Notes under the pieces: model-generated
Told to the model about the DNA's origin: nothing
The model's input: only the letters and a program-made list of their open reading frames with translations
Database searches by the model: none
Position numbers and translations under genes: made by a program
From: Tateyamaria sp. ANG-S1
GTDB taxonomy: Bacteria; Pseudomonadota; Alphaproteobacteria; Rhodobacterales; Rhodobacteraceae
Reading direction: 5' to 3'
DNA: 64,000 bases
Assembly (NCBI RefSeq): GCF_000814025.1
Contig: NZ_JWLL01000006.1
Span: 124,001-188,000 of the forward strand
Shown: piece by piece, positions 8,469 to 17,004 of the stretch
Layout of the letters: every line of letters begins with the position of its first letter
Position numbering within the stretch: position 1 is the first letter of the stretch

Positions 8469-8487
8469 CCCTCCCATAGTCGGAGGG
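8469..8487 (+). promoter_or_regulatory. hairpin sequestering the ribosome binding site (riboswitch expression platform)
   Basis: CCCTCC (8469-8474) can pair with GGAGGG (8482-8487) around a CATAGTC loop, and an alternative overlapping pairing joins CCTCCG (8462-8467) with CGGAGG (8481-8486). GGAGGG is the Shine-Dalgarno sequence four bases before the ATG at 8492. This is what is expected of a translational expression platform that hides the ribosome binding site when cobalamin is bound. The coupling to the aptamer is inferred, not shown. Confidence 0.6.
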
Positions 8488-8491
8488 ACTT

Positions 8492-8887
8492 ATGGAACAT
8501 CGCATAACGATTTGTACATCCTGCAAGCATAAAGGCACCGAATGTCGTCCCGGCTATGAGTTGATCGAGCGCTTGCGCGCGGCGATTGCCGATGCGGGCG
8601 ACGCGGTGACCGATGATTTCGAGATTTCGGGTGTTGCGTGCATGGCCGGGTGTGACCGCCCCTGTACCGTTGCCTATCACGGCACGCGCAAGGCGACCTA
8701 TCTGTTTGGCGATATTGATCCGGAGACGGATATTGGTGATCTCCTGGCCTTTGCTCGGCAATATGCTGCGCTAGAGGACGGGTGGTGTTCGTCGCTCGAC
8801 CGGCCAGGAAAGCTGCGAAAGACCACGCTGGCCCGCGTGCCTGCCGCCATCGTCGCCATTGAAAAGACCGAGGCGCGCGCGTCTTGA
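8492..8887 (+). CDS. DUF1636 cysteine-rich metal-binding protein
   Basis: A 131-residue protein that begins just after the sequestered GGAGGG site. It has CTSCKHKGTEC at the N-terminus and CMAGCDRPC around residues 51-59, the cysteine pattern of DUF1636, a predicted thioredoxin-like ferredoxin or metal-binding family. Family knowledge: DUF1636 genes recur next to cobalamin-controlled genes, and this copy is the first gene behind a B12 riboswitch. A role in handling cobalt or a redox step in cobalamin uptake is inference only. The stop overlaps the TTG start of the ATPase gene. Confidence 0.82.
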   Translation: MEHRITICTSCKHKGTECRPGYELIERLRAAIADAGDAVTDDFEISGVACMAGCDRPCTVAYHGTRKATYLFGDIDPETDIGDLLAFARQYAALEDGWCSSLDRPGKLRKTTLARVPAAIVAIEKTEARAS

Positions 8888-9702
8888 GCATTGGCGCCAA
8901 TAGCAGTGGGGCCGATCTGTCGGTGCGCGATCTGTCCTGGGCACCTGCGCGCGGCGGCACGCCGTTGCTGCATCCGGTGTCGTTTGAGGTGCAGGCGGGC
9001 CGGGTGATGGGTGTGGTCGGCCCCAATGGGGCCGGGAAGACCACGTTGCTGCGCCTGCTTTACCGGTTTCACAAGCCGCGGACCGGGAGCGTGTTGGTCG
9101 GCGGTGAAGACATCTGGCATTTGTCTGCACGCGATGTCGCCTGCCGAGTGGCTGCCGTGTTGCAGGAACATCCCAGTGACTTTGCGCTCACCGTGTCCGA
9201 GATCGTGGCGTTGGGCCGCACGCCGCATCGACGCGGGTTTGGCGGAGCGGCCGGGTCGCGTGATCGGGACATCATTCATGCGGCCTTGGCCCGGTTGGAG
9301 TTGCATCATCTGGGTGATCGGCATCTTGGCACCTTGTCCGGTGGCGAACGGCAGCGGGTCATGGTGGCCCGTGCGCTGGCGCAGGAGCCGCATCTGCTGA
9401 TCCTGGACGAGCCGACCAATCATCTGGACATTCGGCACCAATTGGAGGTGCTGGAGCTGATCCGCACCCTGCCGTTGACCATTGTGACATCGCTGCACGA
9501 TCTGAACCTTGCCGCAGGCGTGTGTGATGACGTGCTGCTGCTTGAGTCGGGGAGCTGCATAGGCTTTGGGCCGCCCCGCGACGTTCTGAGCGAGGCGGCC
9601 CTCTCCGGCGTGTTCGGCGTTGAGGCTCGGCGCGAGCGTCTGGCGCCCAGCAATACCGACCATCTGACCTTTCATCTTTCACACAAGGAAACCCATCTAT
9701 GA
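8884..9702 (+). CDS. ABC transporter ATP-binding protein, predicted cobalamin uptake (BtuD-like)
   Basis: A 272-residue ATPase with Walker A GPNGAGKTT (residues 46-54), the ABC signature LSGGERQR (151-158) and Walker B LLILDEP (171-177), of the FecE/BtuD type used for siderophores, heme and B12. The only start that keeps the whole first strand is a TTG that overlaps the preceding stop (TTGA), an unusual start codon. Its stop overlaps the ATG of the binding-protein gene. Cobalamin specificity is inferred from the riboswitch. Confidence 0.88.
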   Translation: MSIGANSSGADLSVRDLSWAPARGGTPLLHPVSFEVQAGRVMGVVGPNGAGKTTLLRLLYRFHKPRTGSVLVGGEDIWHLSARDVACRVAAVLQEHPSDFALTVSEIVALGRTPHRRGFGGAAGSRDRDIIHAALARLELHHLGDRHLGTLSGGERQRVMVARALAQEPHLLILDEPTNHLDIRHQLEVLELIRTLPLTIVTSLHDLNLAAGVCDDVLLLESGSCIGFGPPRDVLSEAALSGVFGVEARRERLAPSNTDHLTFHLSHKETHL

Positions 9703-10634
9703 AAACCGTTCTTTTGGCATCTGCCGCCGTGGCCTGCCTGGCGTCTGTTGCTGCGGCAGAAACCACCGTGCAAAGCTGCGACCGGACCGTCACATTCGAC
9801 GCGCCGCCGGAGCGGGCGATTTCCAATGACGTCAACCTGACCGAGATGATGCTGGTGCTGGGACTGGCCGACCGGATGGTGGGCTACACCGGCATTTCCG
9901 GCTGGAAGACGCTGGACGAGGAGATGCGCGCGGGGGTCGAGGAACTGCCCGAACTGTCTGAGAAATATCCGTCGAAGGAGGTGCTGGCGGGTGCGGATGC
10001 CGACTTTTTCTTTGCCGGGTGGAATTATGGCATGAGGGTGGGCGGAGAGGTGACGCCCGAGACGTTGGAGCCCTTTGGCATTCAGGTCTACGAGCTGACC
10101 GAAAGCTGCATCCACATTATGGAGAAGGACAAGGCCAGCATCGAGGACATGTATGCGGACCTGATGAATCTGGGTCGTATCTTTGACATTGAGGACCGCG
10201 CAACCGAACTGGTTGACGGCTACCGGGCGGAGCTGGCCGCATTCTCTGACGGGCTGGAGACCGGGGAGCCGCTGCGTGTCTTTGTCTACGACAGCGGAGA
10301 GGATGCGCCCTTTACCGCGGGTCGCTATGCGATGCCGACGGCGTTGATCGAGGCGGCGGGCGGCGTGAACATCATGGATGATTTCGAGAAAAGCTGGGCC
10401 ACCGTCACATGGGAAGAAGTGGTGGAGCGGAACCCCGAGGTGATCGTCATCGTCAACTACGGCGAGGTGACGGCGGAGCAGAAGCGCGACTTCATGATGT
10501 CGAACCCGGCCTTTGCCGATCTGGACGCGGTCAAGAACGACCGGTTCGTGACGCTGGAATATGTCGAGGCAACACCCGGGCCGCGCAACATCAACGCCAT
10601 CAAGACGCTGGCTGACGCCTTCTGGGGCGAGTGA
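9699..10634 (+). CDS. periplasmic binding protein of the B12-regulated ABC transporter (BtuF-like)
   Basis: A 311-residue protein with a signal peptide ending near residue 20 (MKTVLLASAAVACLASVAAA). It belongs to the helical-backbone cluster of metal, siderophore and B12 binding proteins (PERAISNDVNLTEMMLVLGL and the later NPEVIVIVNYGEVT). It binds the ligand in the periplasm and delivers it to the permease at 10639. It overlaps the ATPase gene by four bases (ATGA). Cobalamin as ligand is inferred from the riboswitch; iron-siderophore is the alternative from the family alone. Confidence 0.85.
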   Translation: MKTVLLASAAVACLASVAAAETTVQSCDRTVTFDAPPERAISNDVNLTEMMLVLGLADRMVGYTGISGWKTLDEEMRAGVEELPELSEKYPSKEVLAGADADFFFAGWNYGMRVGGEVTPETLEPFGIQVYELTESCIHIMEKDKASIEDMYADLMNLGRIFDIEDRATELVDGYRAELAAFSDGLETGEPLRVFVYDSGEDAPFTAGRYAMPTALIEAAGGVNIMDDFEKSWATVTWEEVVERNPEVIVIVNYGEVTAEQKRDFMMSNPAFADLDAVKNDRFVTLEYVEATPGPRNINAIKTLADAFWGE

Positions 10635-10638
10635 GGAA

Positions 10639-11694
10639 ATGACGGCGGACGTGGGTACTCCGGTTCCGATGCGGCGCAAGGGCGGCACCGTCGCCTTTGT
10701 CCTGTGCGGTCTGACCCTTTTGCTCGCGTCGCTGTCTTTTGCGATTTCCGTGGGTGCCGTTGCGGTGCCTGCGGGCACGGTGTGGGGTGTCTTTCTGAAC
10801 CGGCTGTCGCCGGGGTTTGTCGAACAGACATGGTCACAGGGGCGGGAGGCGATTGTTTGGAACATCCGGTTTCCCCGCGCGCTTCTGGCGATGATGGTGG
10901 GGGCAGGGCTGGCGCTTGTCGGCGCGAGCCTGCAGGCTGTGACCCGCAATCCGCTGGCCGATCCGCATCTGCTGGGCATCTCATCCGGTGGTGCGTTTGG
11001 AGCTATTCTGGCGCTGTTGCACACGGGGCTGTTTCTGGGGCTGCTGACGGTCCCGCTTTTGGCCTTTGCGGGGGCTCTGGGCGCGACCGCTATCGTACTG
11101 GCCGTGTCGCGCTTTGCCGATGCGACAAGCGCGGACCGGTTGGTTCTGGCGGGGGTCGCCGTGTCGTTCATCGTGATGGCGGCGGCCAATGTGCTGATCT
11201 TTCTGGGCGATCCGCGCGCCACACACACGGTGGTCTTCTGGATGCTGGGGGGCTTGGGCCTCGCCCAGTGGGACCAGTTGATCTATCCGCTGGTCATCCT
11301 GTGTATTTGCGGCGCTTGGCTGGTGTCGCGGTCTGCTGCCTTGAATGCCATGACCGTGGGGGACGAGACTGCGTCGACCCTGGGCATTCCTGTTGCCCGG
11401 TTTCGCCTGGTTGTCTTTGTGGTGGGGGCGCTGATCACCGGCGTGATGGTCGCATTTTCCGGGATCATCGGGTTTGTCGGCTTGATGGTGCCGCATGTGG
11501 TGCGAATGCTGGTTGGCGGGGATTACCGCCGAGTTCTGCCAGGCTCGGCCCTTGTGGGCGCCATTCTGCTGCTCTGGGCCGACATCGCAGCACGCACCGT
11601 CATGGCACCGGAGGACATGCCGATTGGCATTGTGACCGGGCTGGTCGGCGGTGTCGGCTTTATCTGGATTTTGGCGCGCAAGCGCGGGGCATGA
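10639..11694 (+). CDS. FecCD/BtuC family ABC transporter permease
   Basis: A 351-residue inner-membrane protein with many hydrophobic segments. Family landmarks are WNIRFPRALLAMMVGAGLAL, the GASLQAVTRNPLADPHLLGI stretch, and the C-terminal GFVGLMVPHVVRMLVGGDYR. The start at 10639 lies four bases after the binding-protein stop with GAGGAAAT before it; a longer frame upstream overlaps the previous gene and is not needed. It forms the channel of the B12-regulated uptake system together with the ATPase at 8884. Confidence 0.9.
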   Translation: MTADVGTPVPMRRKGGTVAFVLCGLTLLLASLSFAISVGAVAVPAGTVWGVFLNRLSPGFVEQTWSQGREAIVWNIRFPRALLAMMVGAGLALVGASLQAVTRNPLADPHLLGISSGGAFGAILALLHTGLFLGLLTVPLLAFAGALGATAIVLAVSRFADATSADRLVLAGVAVSFIVMAAANVLIFLGDPRATHTVVFWMLGGLGLAQWDQLIYPLVILCICGAWLVSRSAALNAMTVGDETASTLGIPVARFRLVVFVVGALITGVMVAFSGIIGFVGLMVPHVVRMLVGGDYRRVLPGSALVGAILLLWADIAARTVMAPEDMPIGIVTGLVGGVGFIWILARKRGA

Positions 11695-11860
11695 CTGTCG
11701 GGTGAATTTGCCCACGGGCCGCTGGGTATGTGGCGGCGGATTTGGCACGTCTTTGCGTGATTGTGCATTTTGGTAAAAATCTTTGACCAATGATGTTTAC
11801 GATAGGAAACTTATTCTCTAAGTCTTGCGCAAAGCTCTGTTTCAGGACCCGGAGACCCCA

Positions 11861-14002
11861 ATGACAGCCTACGTAGACCGCAGCGATCTGAAGGTCGCAG
11901 ACAGCCTTGCACAGTTCATCGAAACCGAAGCTTTGCCCGGCACAGGCGTAGCCTCGGCCGACTTCTGGGCGGGGTTTTCGGCACTGGTGCACGATCTGGG
12001 GCCCAAGAACCGCGATCTGCTGGCCAAGCGCGAGGACATACAGGCGCAGATTGATGCGTGGCATGTTGCGCATCGTAGCGAGGACCATGACGCGACCGCC
12101 TATCGCGCGTTTCTGGAAGAGATCGGCTATCTCGTGCCTGAGGGCCCGGATTTCGAGATCGAGACAGTCAATGTCGACCCCGAGATCGCCGCGACCCCCG
12201 GCGCGCAGCTTGTGGTGCCGATCATGAACGCGCGCTTTGCCCTGAATGCGGCAAATGCGCGGTGGGGGAACCTTTATGACGCGCTCTACGGCACGGATGC
12301 GCTGGGCGATTTGCCGAAGGCGGGCGGGTATGATCCGACGCGTGGGGCGCGCGTGATTGCGTGGGCCAAAGCGTTCCTGGACGACGCGCTGCCGCTGTCC
12401 GGCGGGAGCTGGGCCGATGTAACGGCGCTGTCCGTTGTTGATGGTGCTCTGGTGCTGCAAGGGGCAACACTGGCGGATGCGTCGCAATTTGTTGGCTACG
12501 GCGGGGATGAGGAGGCGCAGACCTATCTGTTCCGCAACAACCACCTGTCCATCGAGATTGTCGTGGACCGCAATGATGTGATTGGCGGCGATGATCCCGC
12601 GGGTATTGCGGCGGTGAACCTCGAATCCGCACTGTCCACGATCATGGATTGCGAGGACAGCGTGGCCGCTGTCGATGCCGAGGACAAGGTGCTCGCCTAC
12701 GGCAATTGGCTGGGCCTGATGCGGGGCGATCTGGAAGAAAGCTTCGAGAAGGGCGGTAAGGTCATCACGCGCCGGATGGCCGGTGATAGAAGCTACACCG
12801 CGCCTGATGGGTCGGCTCTGACCATGAAGGGGCGCAGCCTGATGCTGGTCCGGAATGTCGGCCACCTGATGACAAACCCCGCCATTCACGACCGGGACGG
12901 CAATGAGGTGGGTGAGGGGCTGATGGATGCCATGATCACCACGCTTATCGCCATGCACGATCTGAAAAAGACCGACGGTTTGCGCAACTCGGTCTGCGGC
13001 TCGGTCTATGTGGTGAAGCCAAAGATGCACGGGCCGGAAGAGGTGGCCTTTGCCGATGAGATTTTTACCCGCGTGGAGAAGGTGCTGGGCCTGCCGGCCA
13101 ACACGGTCAAGCTGGGCATCATGGATGAGGAGCGGCGCACGAGCGCCAACCTCAAGGAGTGTATCCGGGCGGCAAAGGCACGGGTTGCCTTTATCAATAC
13201 TGGTTTCCTCGACCGGACGGGGGACGAGATTCATACCTCAATGGAGGCCGGGCCGATGGTGCCCAAGGGCGAGATGAAGGGGGCGGCCTGGATCGGCGCA
13301 TACGAGGATCGCAATGTGGACATTGGGCTCGCTTGTGGGCTGAAGGACAAGGCCCAGATCGGCAAGGGGATGTGGGCGATGCCCGACCGCATGGCCGAGA
13401 TGCTGGAGGCCAAGATCGGCCATCCGCAATCCGGTGCCACCTGCGCCTGGGTGCCGTCGCCCACTGCCGCCACGCTGCACGCCACGCATTACCACAAGGT
13501 CGATGTGCTGGCCCGTCAGGATGTGCTGAAAGCTGGCGGCGCGCGCGGCACGCTTGAGGACCTCTTGAGCATTCCAGTGGCCACGGGCCGCAATTTCTCT
13601 GACGCTGAGATTGCGCGGGAGCTGGAGAACAACGCGCAGGGCATCCTTGGCTATGTGGTGCGTTGGGTCGATGCGGGTGTGGGCTGTTCCAAGGTGCCGG
13701 ACATCAATGACGTGGGTCTGATGGAAGACCGCGCCACCTGCCGTATTTCGGCGCAGGCGATGGCGAACTGGCTGCACCATGGTGTTGTGAGCGAGGATCA
13801 GGTGATGGCCGCCATGAAGAAGATGGCAGAGGTCGTGGACCGGCAGAATGCAGGGGATGCAAGCTATATTCCGATGGCGCCAGGCTATGGTGGCGTGGCG
13901 TTTCAGGCGGCCTGTGACCTGGTGCTGAAGGGGCGTGTGCAGCCCTCGGGCTATACTGAGCCGGTGCTGCATGAGCGCCGTTTGGAGTTCAAGGCCGCGT
14001 GA
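11861..14002 (+). CDS. glcB: malate synthase G
   Basis: A 713-residue protein, matching the length of the monomeric G isoform (about 720) rather than the shorter A isoform. It condenses glyoxylate with acetyl-CoA to malate in the glyoxylate and glycolate pathways. Recognisable stretches are the central [34 protein letters not shown] and the region [13 protein letters not shown]. The start at 11861 has GGAGA upstream; an in-frame Met 36 bases earlier is less likely. A GlcG-like gene follows 104 bases downstream, which fits glycolate metabolism. The upstream gap of 166 bases holds an AT-rich promoter-like stretch around 11783-11817 without ideal box spacing. Confidence 0.95.
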   Translation: MTAYVDRSDLKVADSLAQFIETEALPGTGVASADFWAGFSALVHDLGPKNRDLLAKREDIQAQIDAWHVAHRSEDHDATAYRAFLEEIGYLVPEGPDFEIETVNVDPEIAATPGAQLVVPIMNARFALNAANARWGNLYDALYGTDALGDLPKAGGYDPTRGARVIAWAKAFLDDALPLSGGSWADVTALSVVDGALVLQGATLADASQFVGYGGDEEAQTYLFRNNHLSIEIVVDRNDVIGGDDPAGIAAVNLESALSTIMDCEDSVAAVDAEDKVLAYGNWLGLMRGDLEESFEKGGKVITRRMAGDRSYTAPDGSALTMKGRSLMLVRNVGHLMTNPAIHDRDGNEVGEGLMDAMITTLIAMHDLKKTDGLRNSVCGSVYVVKPKMHGPEEVAFADEIFTRVEKVLGLPANTVKLGIMDEERRTSANLKECIRAAKARVAFINTGFLDRTGDEIHTSMEAGPMVPKGEMKGAAWIGAYEDRNVDIGLACGLKDKAQIGKGMWAMPDRMAEMLEAKIGHPQSGATCAWVPSPTAATLHATHYHKVDVLARQDVLKAGGARGTLEDLLSIPVATGRNFSDAEIARELENNAQGILGYVVRWVDAGVGCSKVPDINDVGLMEDRATCRISAQAMANWLHHGVVSEDQVMAAMKKMAEVVDRQNAGDASYIPMAPGYGGVAFQAACDLVLKGRVQPSGYTEPVLHERRLEFKAA

Positions 14003-14024
14003 GCCGCCGGTTGAGAGTGCGGGC

Positions 14025-14091
14025 GTGAGGGGCCAGCCCTTCACACTCCCCGGGATTTTTTGAAACAGGGAAGAAGACCGGGTTCCGGTCT
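14025..14091. repeat. intergenic hairpins and repeat-like stretch between glcB and the GlcG-like gene
   Basis: Two inverted repeats. GTGAGGGG and CCCTTCAC (14025-14044) form an eight-pair stem with one G-T pair; a T-run follows some ten bases later, so it may end glcB transcription. AGACCGG and CCGGTCT (14075-14091) form a seven-pair stem with a three-base loop just before the Shine-Dalgarno AGGAGA of the next gene. Between them, read on the minus strand, TTCTTC, then CAAAAAATCCCGGGG resembles the sequences at 1177-1205 and 60196-60226. Confidence 0.45.
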
Positions 14092-14106
14092 GTCAGGAGA
14101 AGACAC

Positions 14107-14532
14107 ATGGCAATTTCATTGCGCAAGGCGCGGACCATCATTCGCAAGGCTTTGGAGAAGGGCAGGGAGATGGAGTTGAAACCGCTCACTGTCGTCGTGC
14201 TGGATGCGGGCGGGCATGTGCAGGCCTGTGAGCGCGAGGATGGGGCAGCACCCGGTCGGTTCGCGATTGCGCAAGGCAAAGCCTATGGCGCGGTGATGCT
14301 GGGCATGGCGGGGACGGCGCAGATGGCGCGGGCGGAACAGCAGGCCTATTTCATGACGGCGGTGAACGGGGTTTACGGCGGGCAGGTGGTGCCGGTGCCG
14401 GGCGGCGTGCTTGTGCGCGACAGGAAGGGGGCCGTGATCGGCGCCGTGGGCGTCACCGGTGATACATCGGACAACGATGCTGCGGCGGCCGTGGCCGGGA
14501 TCGAAGCGGCGGCCCTGACGGCGGAAATTTAG
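14107..14532 (+). CDS. GlcG/HbpS family heme-binding-like protein
   Basis: A 141-residue protein with a good ribosome binding site (AGGAGA). MAISLRKARTIIRKALEKG and PLTVVVLDAGGHVQACEREDG at the N-terminus and the glycine-rich C-terminal half (GGVLVRDRKGAVIGAVGVTG) are the GlcG/HbpS (formerly DUF336) fold. Members bind heme or act as accessory proteins; GlcG genes often accompany glycolate oxidation genes, which fits the malate synthase gene upstream. No signal peptide is visible, unlike secreted HbpS. The exact role is unknown. Confidence 0.82.
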   Translation: MAISLRKARTIIRKALEKGREMELKPLTVVVLDAGGHVQACEREDGAAPGRFAIAQGKAYGAVMLGMAGTAQMARAEQQAYFMTAVNGVYGGQVVPVPGGVLVRDRKGAVIGAVGVTGDTSDNDAAAAVAGIEAAALTAEI

Positions 14533-14643
14533 GCATCCGGCTCACCTGCGGCTTTTTGCACAGGGGCTTGCGCGCCCGTTCCTCTGGCCTGGGCGCGCTT
14601 GCATGGCTTATATCCTTTGAAACGCAGCGGCGCAGAGGAACAT

Positions 14644-15423
14644 ATGGCCCGTCCCATCATCGGTATCTTTTCGAACCATCACGTCATTCACGACAGCTAC
14701 GAGGTGCAGGCGACGGGCCTGATCAACATCTCTGCCGTGGCGGATGTGGCCGAAGGCGTGCCCATGATGATCCCCTCCGAGCCGGACAGTGTGCGCGTCT
14801 CGGACCTTTTGGAGCACTGTGCGGGCTTTGTGTTCACTGGCGGACGGGCCAATGTGCATCCCGAGGAATATGGCGAGGAGCCGACCGAGGCGCATGGCTT
14901 TTTTGATCGCAACAGGGATCGATTGACCCTTCCGCTGATCCGGGCGTGCGTGGAGCGTGGACAGCCGATCCTTGGCATTTGCCGTGGTTTTCAGGAGGTG
15001 AATGTCGCGATGGGCGGGTCGCTCTACCCCGAAATCCGGGATCTGCCGGGGCGCGACAATCACCGGATGCCGCCCGATGGCACGCTGGAGGAAAAGTTCG
15101 CCCTGCGCCACGACGTGACTTTTTCCGAGAATGGTGTCTTTCATCAACTGATGGGCCGTCAGAGCGTGCCGACCAATACGTTGCACGGACAGGGCATCAA
15201 GACGCCTGGTCCGCGTGTGGTTGTCGACGGCCATGCGCCCGATGGCACGCCTGAAGCCATCTATGTCGACGGCGCGCCTGGATTTACCCTGTCGGTACAG
15301 TGGCATCCGGAATGGAAAGCCAAATGCGATCCCGTTTCCCGGCCGCTGTTCGAAGCCTTTGGGGCAGCCTGTCGCGACTGGGCTGACGGGGGTCGCGCGC
15401 GGCCTGTGCTCCGCTCGGCTTAA
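14644..15423 (+). CDS. gamma-glutamyl-gamma-aminobutyrate hydrolase family protein (class I glutamine amidotransferase fold)
   Basis: A 259-residue protein started at the ATG at 14644, where MARPIIGIF begins the conserved first strand. The nucleophile elbow GICRGFQ gives Cys113, and QWHPEW gives the partner His221 and Glu223, completing the catalytic triad. GRANVHPEEY corresponds to the substrate-loop motif of PuuD-like hydrolases. Family members release glutamate from gamma-glutamyl-GABA or related compounds; with no put genes nearby the substrate is uncertain. It stands alone between GlcG and the RAYT gene. Confidence 0.85.
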   Translation: MARPIIGIFSNHHVIHDSYEVQATGLINISAVADVAEGVPMMIPSEPDSVRVSDLLEHCAGFVFTGGRANVHPEEYGEEPTEAHGFFDRNRDRLTLPLIRACVERGQPILGICRGFQEVNVAMGGSLYPEIRDLPGRDNHRMPPDGTLEEKFALRHDVTFSENGVFHQLMGRQSVPTNTLHGQGIKTPGPRVVVDGHAPDGTPEAIYVDGAPGFTLSVQWHPEWKAKCDPVSRPLFEAFGAACRDWADGGRARPVLRSA

Positions 15424-15458
15424 ACGGGTGTTAACCATGGCGCGGGCACAGTCGTGCC

Positions 15459-16025
15459 ATGCCTCGCTACATTCGCTCAGACCGCCCCGATGTTACCTAT
15501 TTCTTCACTGTGCGTGCCGCGCGGCGCGGTACAGACCTGTTTGTCAGAGAAATTGACCCGCTGCGTGCGGCGGTGCGCAAGGCCAAGGATCAGCACCCGT
15601 TCGAGATTTCGGAAATCGTGGTTCTTGGGGATGTGATCCATACCCTGTGGCACCTGCCGCCCGGGGACGCCGACTTTTCCATCCGCTGGCGCATGATCAA
15701 AAGCCTGTTTTCACGCAGCGTCGATGCGCCGGCCGATGTTGCAGCACGCCGCTTGCGCCCAGGCGAGAAGGGGCTGTGGCAGCGGCGTTTCTGGGAACAC
15801 GCCATTCGCGATGCGGACGATCTGGCTGCGCATCGGCACATGATTTGGACGGCGCCCGTGCAGGCGGGCCTGGTGAGCAGACCCGAGCAATGGGCGCATT
15901 CCTCGATCCACCGTGCCATAGCGCAAGGTCATTTTGTACCCGGAGGCCCGGTTGGGCCCGCTTACTTGCCCTTGAGTGGGCGCACGACACGTGCGCCTTA
16001 CGCTGCTGGCGCGCAAGCTCGCTAG
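15459..16025 (+). mobile_element. REP-associated tyrosine transposase (RAYT) gene with degenerate active site
   Basis: A 188-residue full-length frame of the TnpA-REP/Y1 family: the N-terminus MPRYIRSDRPDVTYFFTVR, LPPGDADFSIRWRMIKSLFS, GLWQRRFWEH and the GLVSRPEQWAHSSIHR end are all family hallmarks. The HUH motif, normally PDHLH, reads GDVIH (Val59 in place of the first His, His61 kept). In the usual YIxxNPVKHG the catalytic Tyr is Met128, and the Asn and His are Ala (MIWTAPVQAG). Both chemistry-bearing positions are therefore missing, although the frame is intact. REP-like palindromes lie in its 3' end and just past it. Either a recently inactivated element or a domesticated DNA-binding protein. 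Confidence 0.85.
15979..15997. repeat. REP-like palindrome in the 3' part of the RAYT gene
   Basis: GGCGCACG and CGTGCGCC form an eight-pair stem with an ACA loop, followed by TTACG. The GTGCGCC-TTACG core matches palindromes at 26075-26137. A further palindrome follows at 16039, so the RAYT gene ends in a palindrome doublet as REP transposase genes often do. Confidence 0.6.
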
Positions 16026-16038
16026 CGTGCGACAATCG

Positions 16039-16062
16039 TAAGGCGGATCCTGGTCCGCCTTA
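16039..16062. terminator. hairpin between convergent RAYT and SDR genes
   Basis: TAAGGCGGA and TCCGCCTTA form a perfect nine-pair stem with a TCCTGG loop. The last three bases are the stop codon of the minus-strand SDR gene. It could stop transcription from both sides, though no T-run follows on either strand. Its GTAAGG start also resembles the REP-like palindrome at 26075. Confidence 0.5.
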
Positions 16063-16827
16063 AGCGGTTTGCCCTCCTGCGATCTGAATGGCCTGTCCAT
16101 TGATGCTGTGCGATCCCGGGCCCACCAGCCAAAGCGCTGCCGCGGCGACTTCGTCGGCATCGATCAGGCGCTTGTGGCGATTTGCGTCGATCATCAGTTG
16201 CCGTGCGTTTTCTTTGGTCATCCCTGTGCGCTGCGCGATGGTGTCTTGGTTCCGGTCGACAATCGGCGTGTCGACATAGCCCGGACAGAGCGCGTTGAAG
16301 GTATAGGGCTGCCCCATATACTCTTCGCTCAGCGACCGGATCAGGCCGATGAGCCCGTGTTTCGATGCGGAATAGGCCGCAGCGCCCGGCAGGCCGCGCA
16401 GACCTGCGATGGAGGATATGGCGATCACACGCCCCCAGTCCGTGTCGCGCATGCCCGGCAGGCACGCCTTGATCGTCAGGAACGCGCCGTCGAGGTTCGT
16501 GGCCATGATATTCCGCCAAAAGGACAGGTTGGTCTTGTGCACTGAGTGCCCCTCCGCGATGCCAGCATTGGGCACGCAGATCTGCACAGGGCCGCGTGCA
16601 GAGATGGCATTGGCCACGGTGTCATTAACCGAGGCTTCGTCGCGCACATCCATTGCGGCACCGTGTATCCCCGCACCTGATACGGCATCGAGGACGTCCT
16701 GACCTCGCCCGGTGATCGTGACCTTGGCCCCTTCATTGGCGAGCGCCCGCGCGATCGCGAGGCCGATACCCGTTCCGCCACCCGTCACCAGCGCATGTTT
16801 GCTTGTAAGCATTGCATCATCGGTCAT
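16060..16827 (-). CDS. SDR family oxidoreductase
   Basis: A 255-residue protein; the start at 16827 has GGAGAG upstream and precedes the first strand (KHALVTGGGTGIGLAIARAL), while the longer frame to 16962 lacks a site. Motifs: TGGGTGIG for the cofactor, PNAGIAEG in the NNAG position, SSIAG for the catalytic Ser and YSASKHG for Tyr and Lys. The C-terminal stretch (GQAIQIAGGQTA) is usual for tetrameric SDRs. It resembles 3-hydroxybutyrate dehydrogenases and beta-ketoacyl reductases, but the substrate cannot be assigned. It is divergent from the methyltransferase-like gene at 17005. Confidence 0.9.
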   Translation of the reverse strand: MTDDAMLTSKHALVTGGGTGIGLAIARALANEGAKVTITGRGQDVLDAVSGAGIHGAAMDVRDEASVNDTVANAISARGPVQICVPNAGIAEGHSVHKTNLSFWRNIMATNLDGAFLTIKACLPGMRDTDWGRVIAISSIAGLRGLPGAAAYSASKHGLIGLIRSLSEEYMGQPYTFNALCPGYVDTPIVDRNQDTIAQRTGMTKENARQLMIDANRHKRLIDADEVAAAALWLVGPGSHSINGQAIQIAGGQTA

Positions 16828-16940
16828 GTCGCGCTCTCCACATTGTGCTTTTGTTGCGGCAGGTTGGGACGCCGTTGCCAAACGATCAATCAGAATGTGC
16901 CGATTAAGGTGGCCATTGGTCGCGGTCATACCGCGTGCCG

Positions 16941-16972
16941 TTGACACTGTCGCTGCCACCACTTTCTATCAT
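16941..16972 (+). promoter_or_regulatory. candidate sigma-70-type promoter for the gene at 17005
   Basis: A perfect TTGACA lies at 16941-16946 and TATCAT (five of six to TATAAT) at 16967-16972. The 20-base spacer is longer than the usual 16-19, which lowers confidence; TTCTAT at 16964 gives 17 bases but a poorer match. Confidence 0.35.
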
Positions 16973-17004
16973 ATGACAATCAGGCGATCCGCTTTCATTT
17001 TACC

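Noticed and set aside
9672-13234. Long minus-strand frames of over 500 residues opposite the B12 transporter and malate synthase genes
   Set aside because: They are shadows of strongly supported plus-strand genes in GC-rich codons; their Arg/His/Gln-rich translations have no domain.
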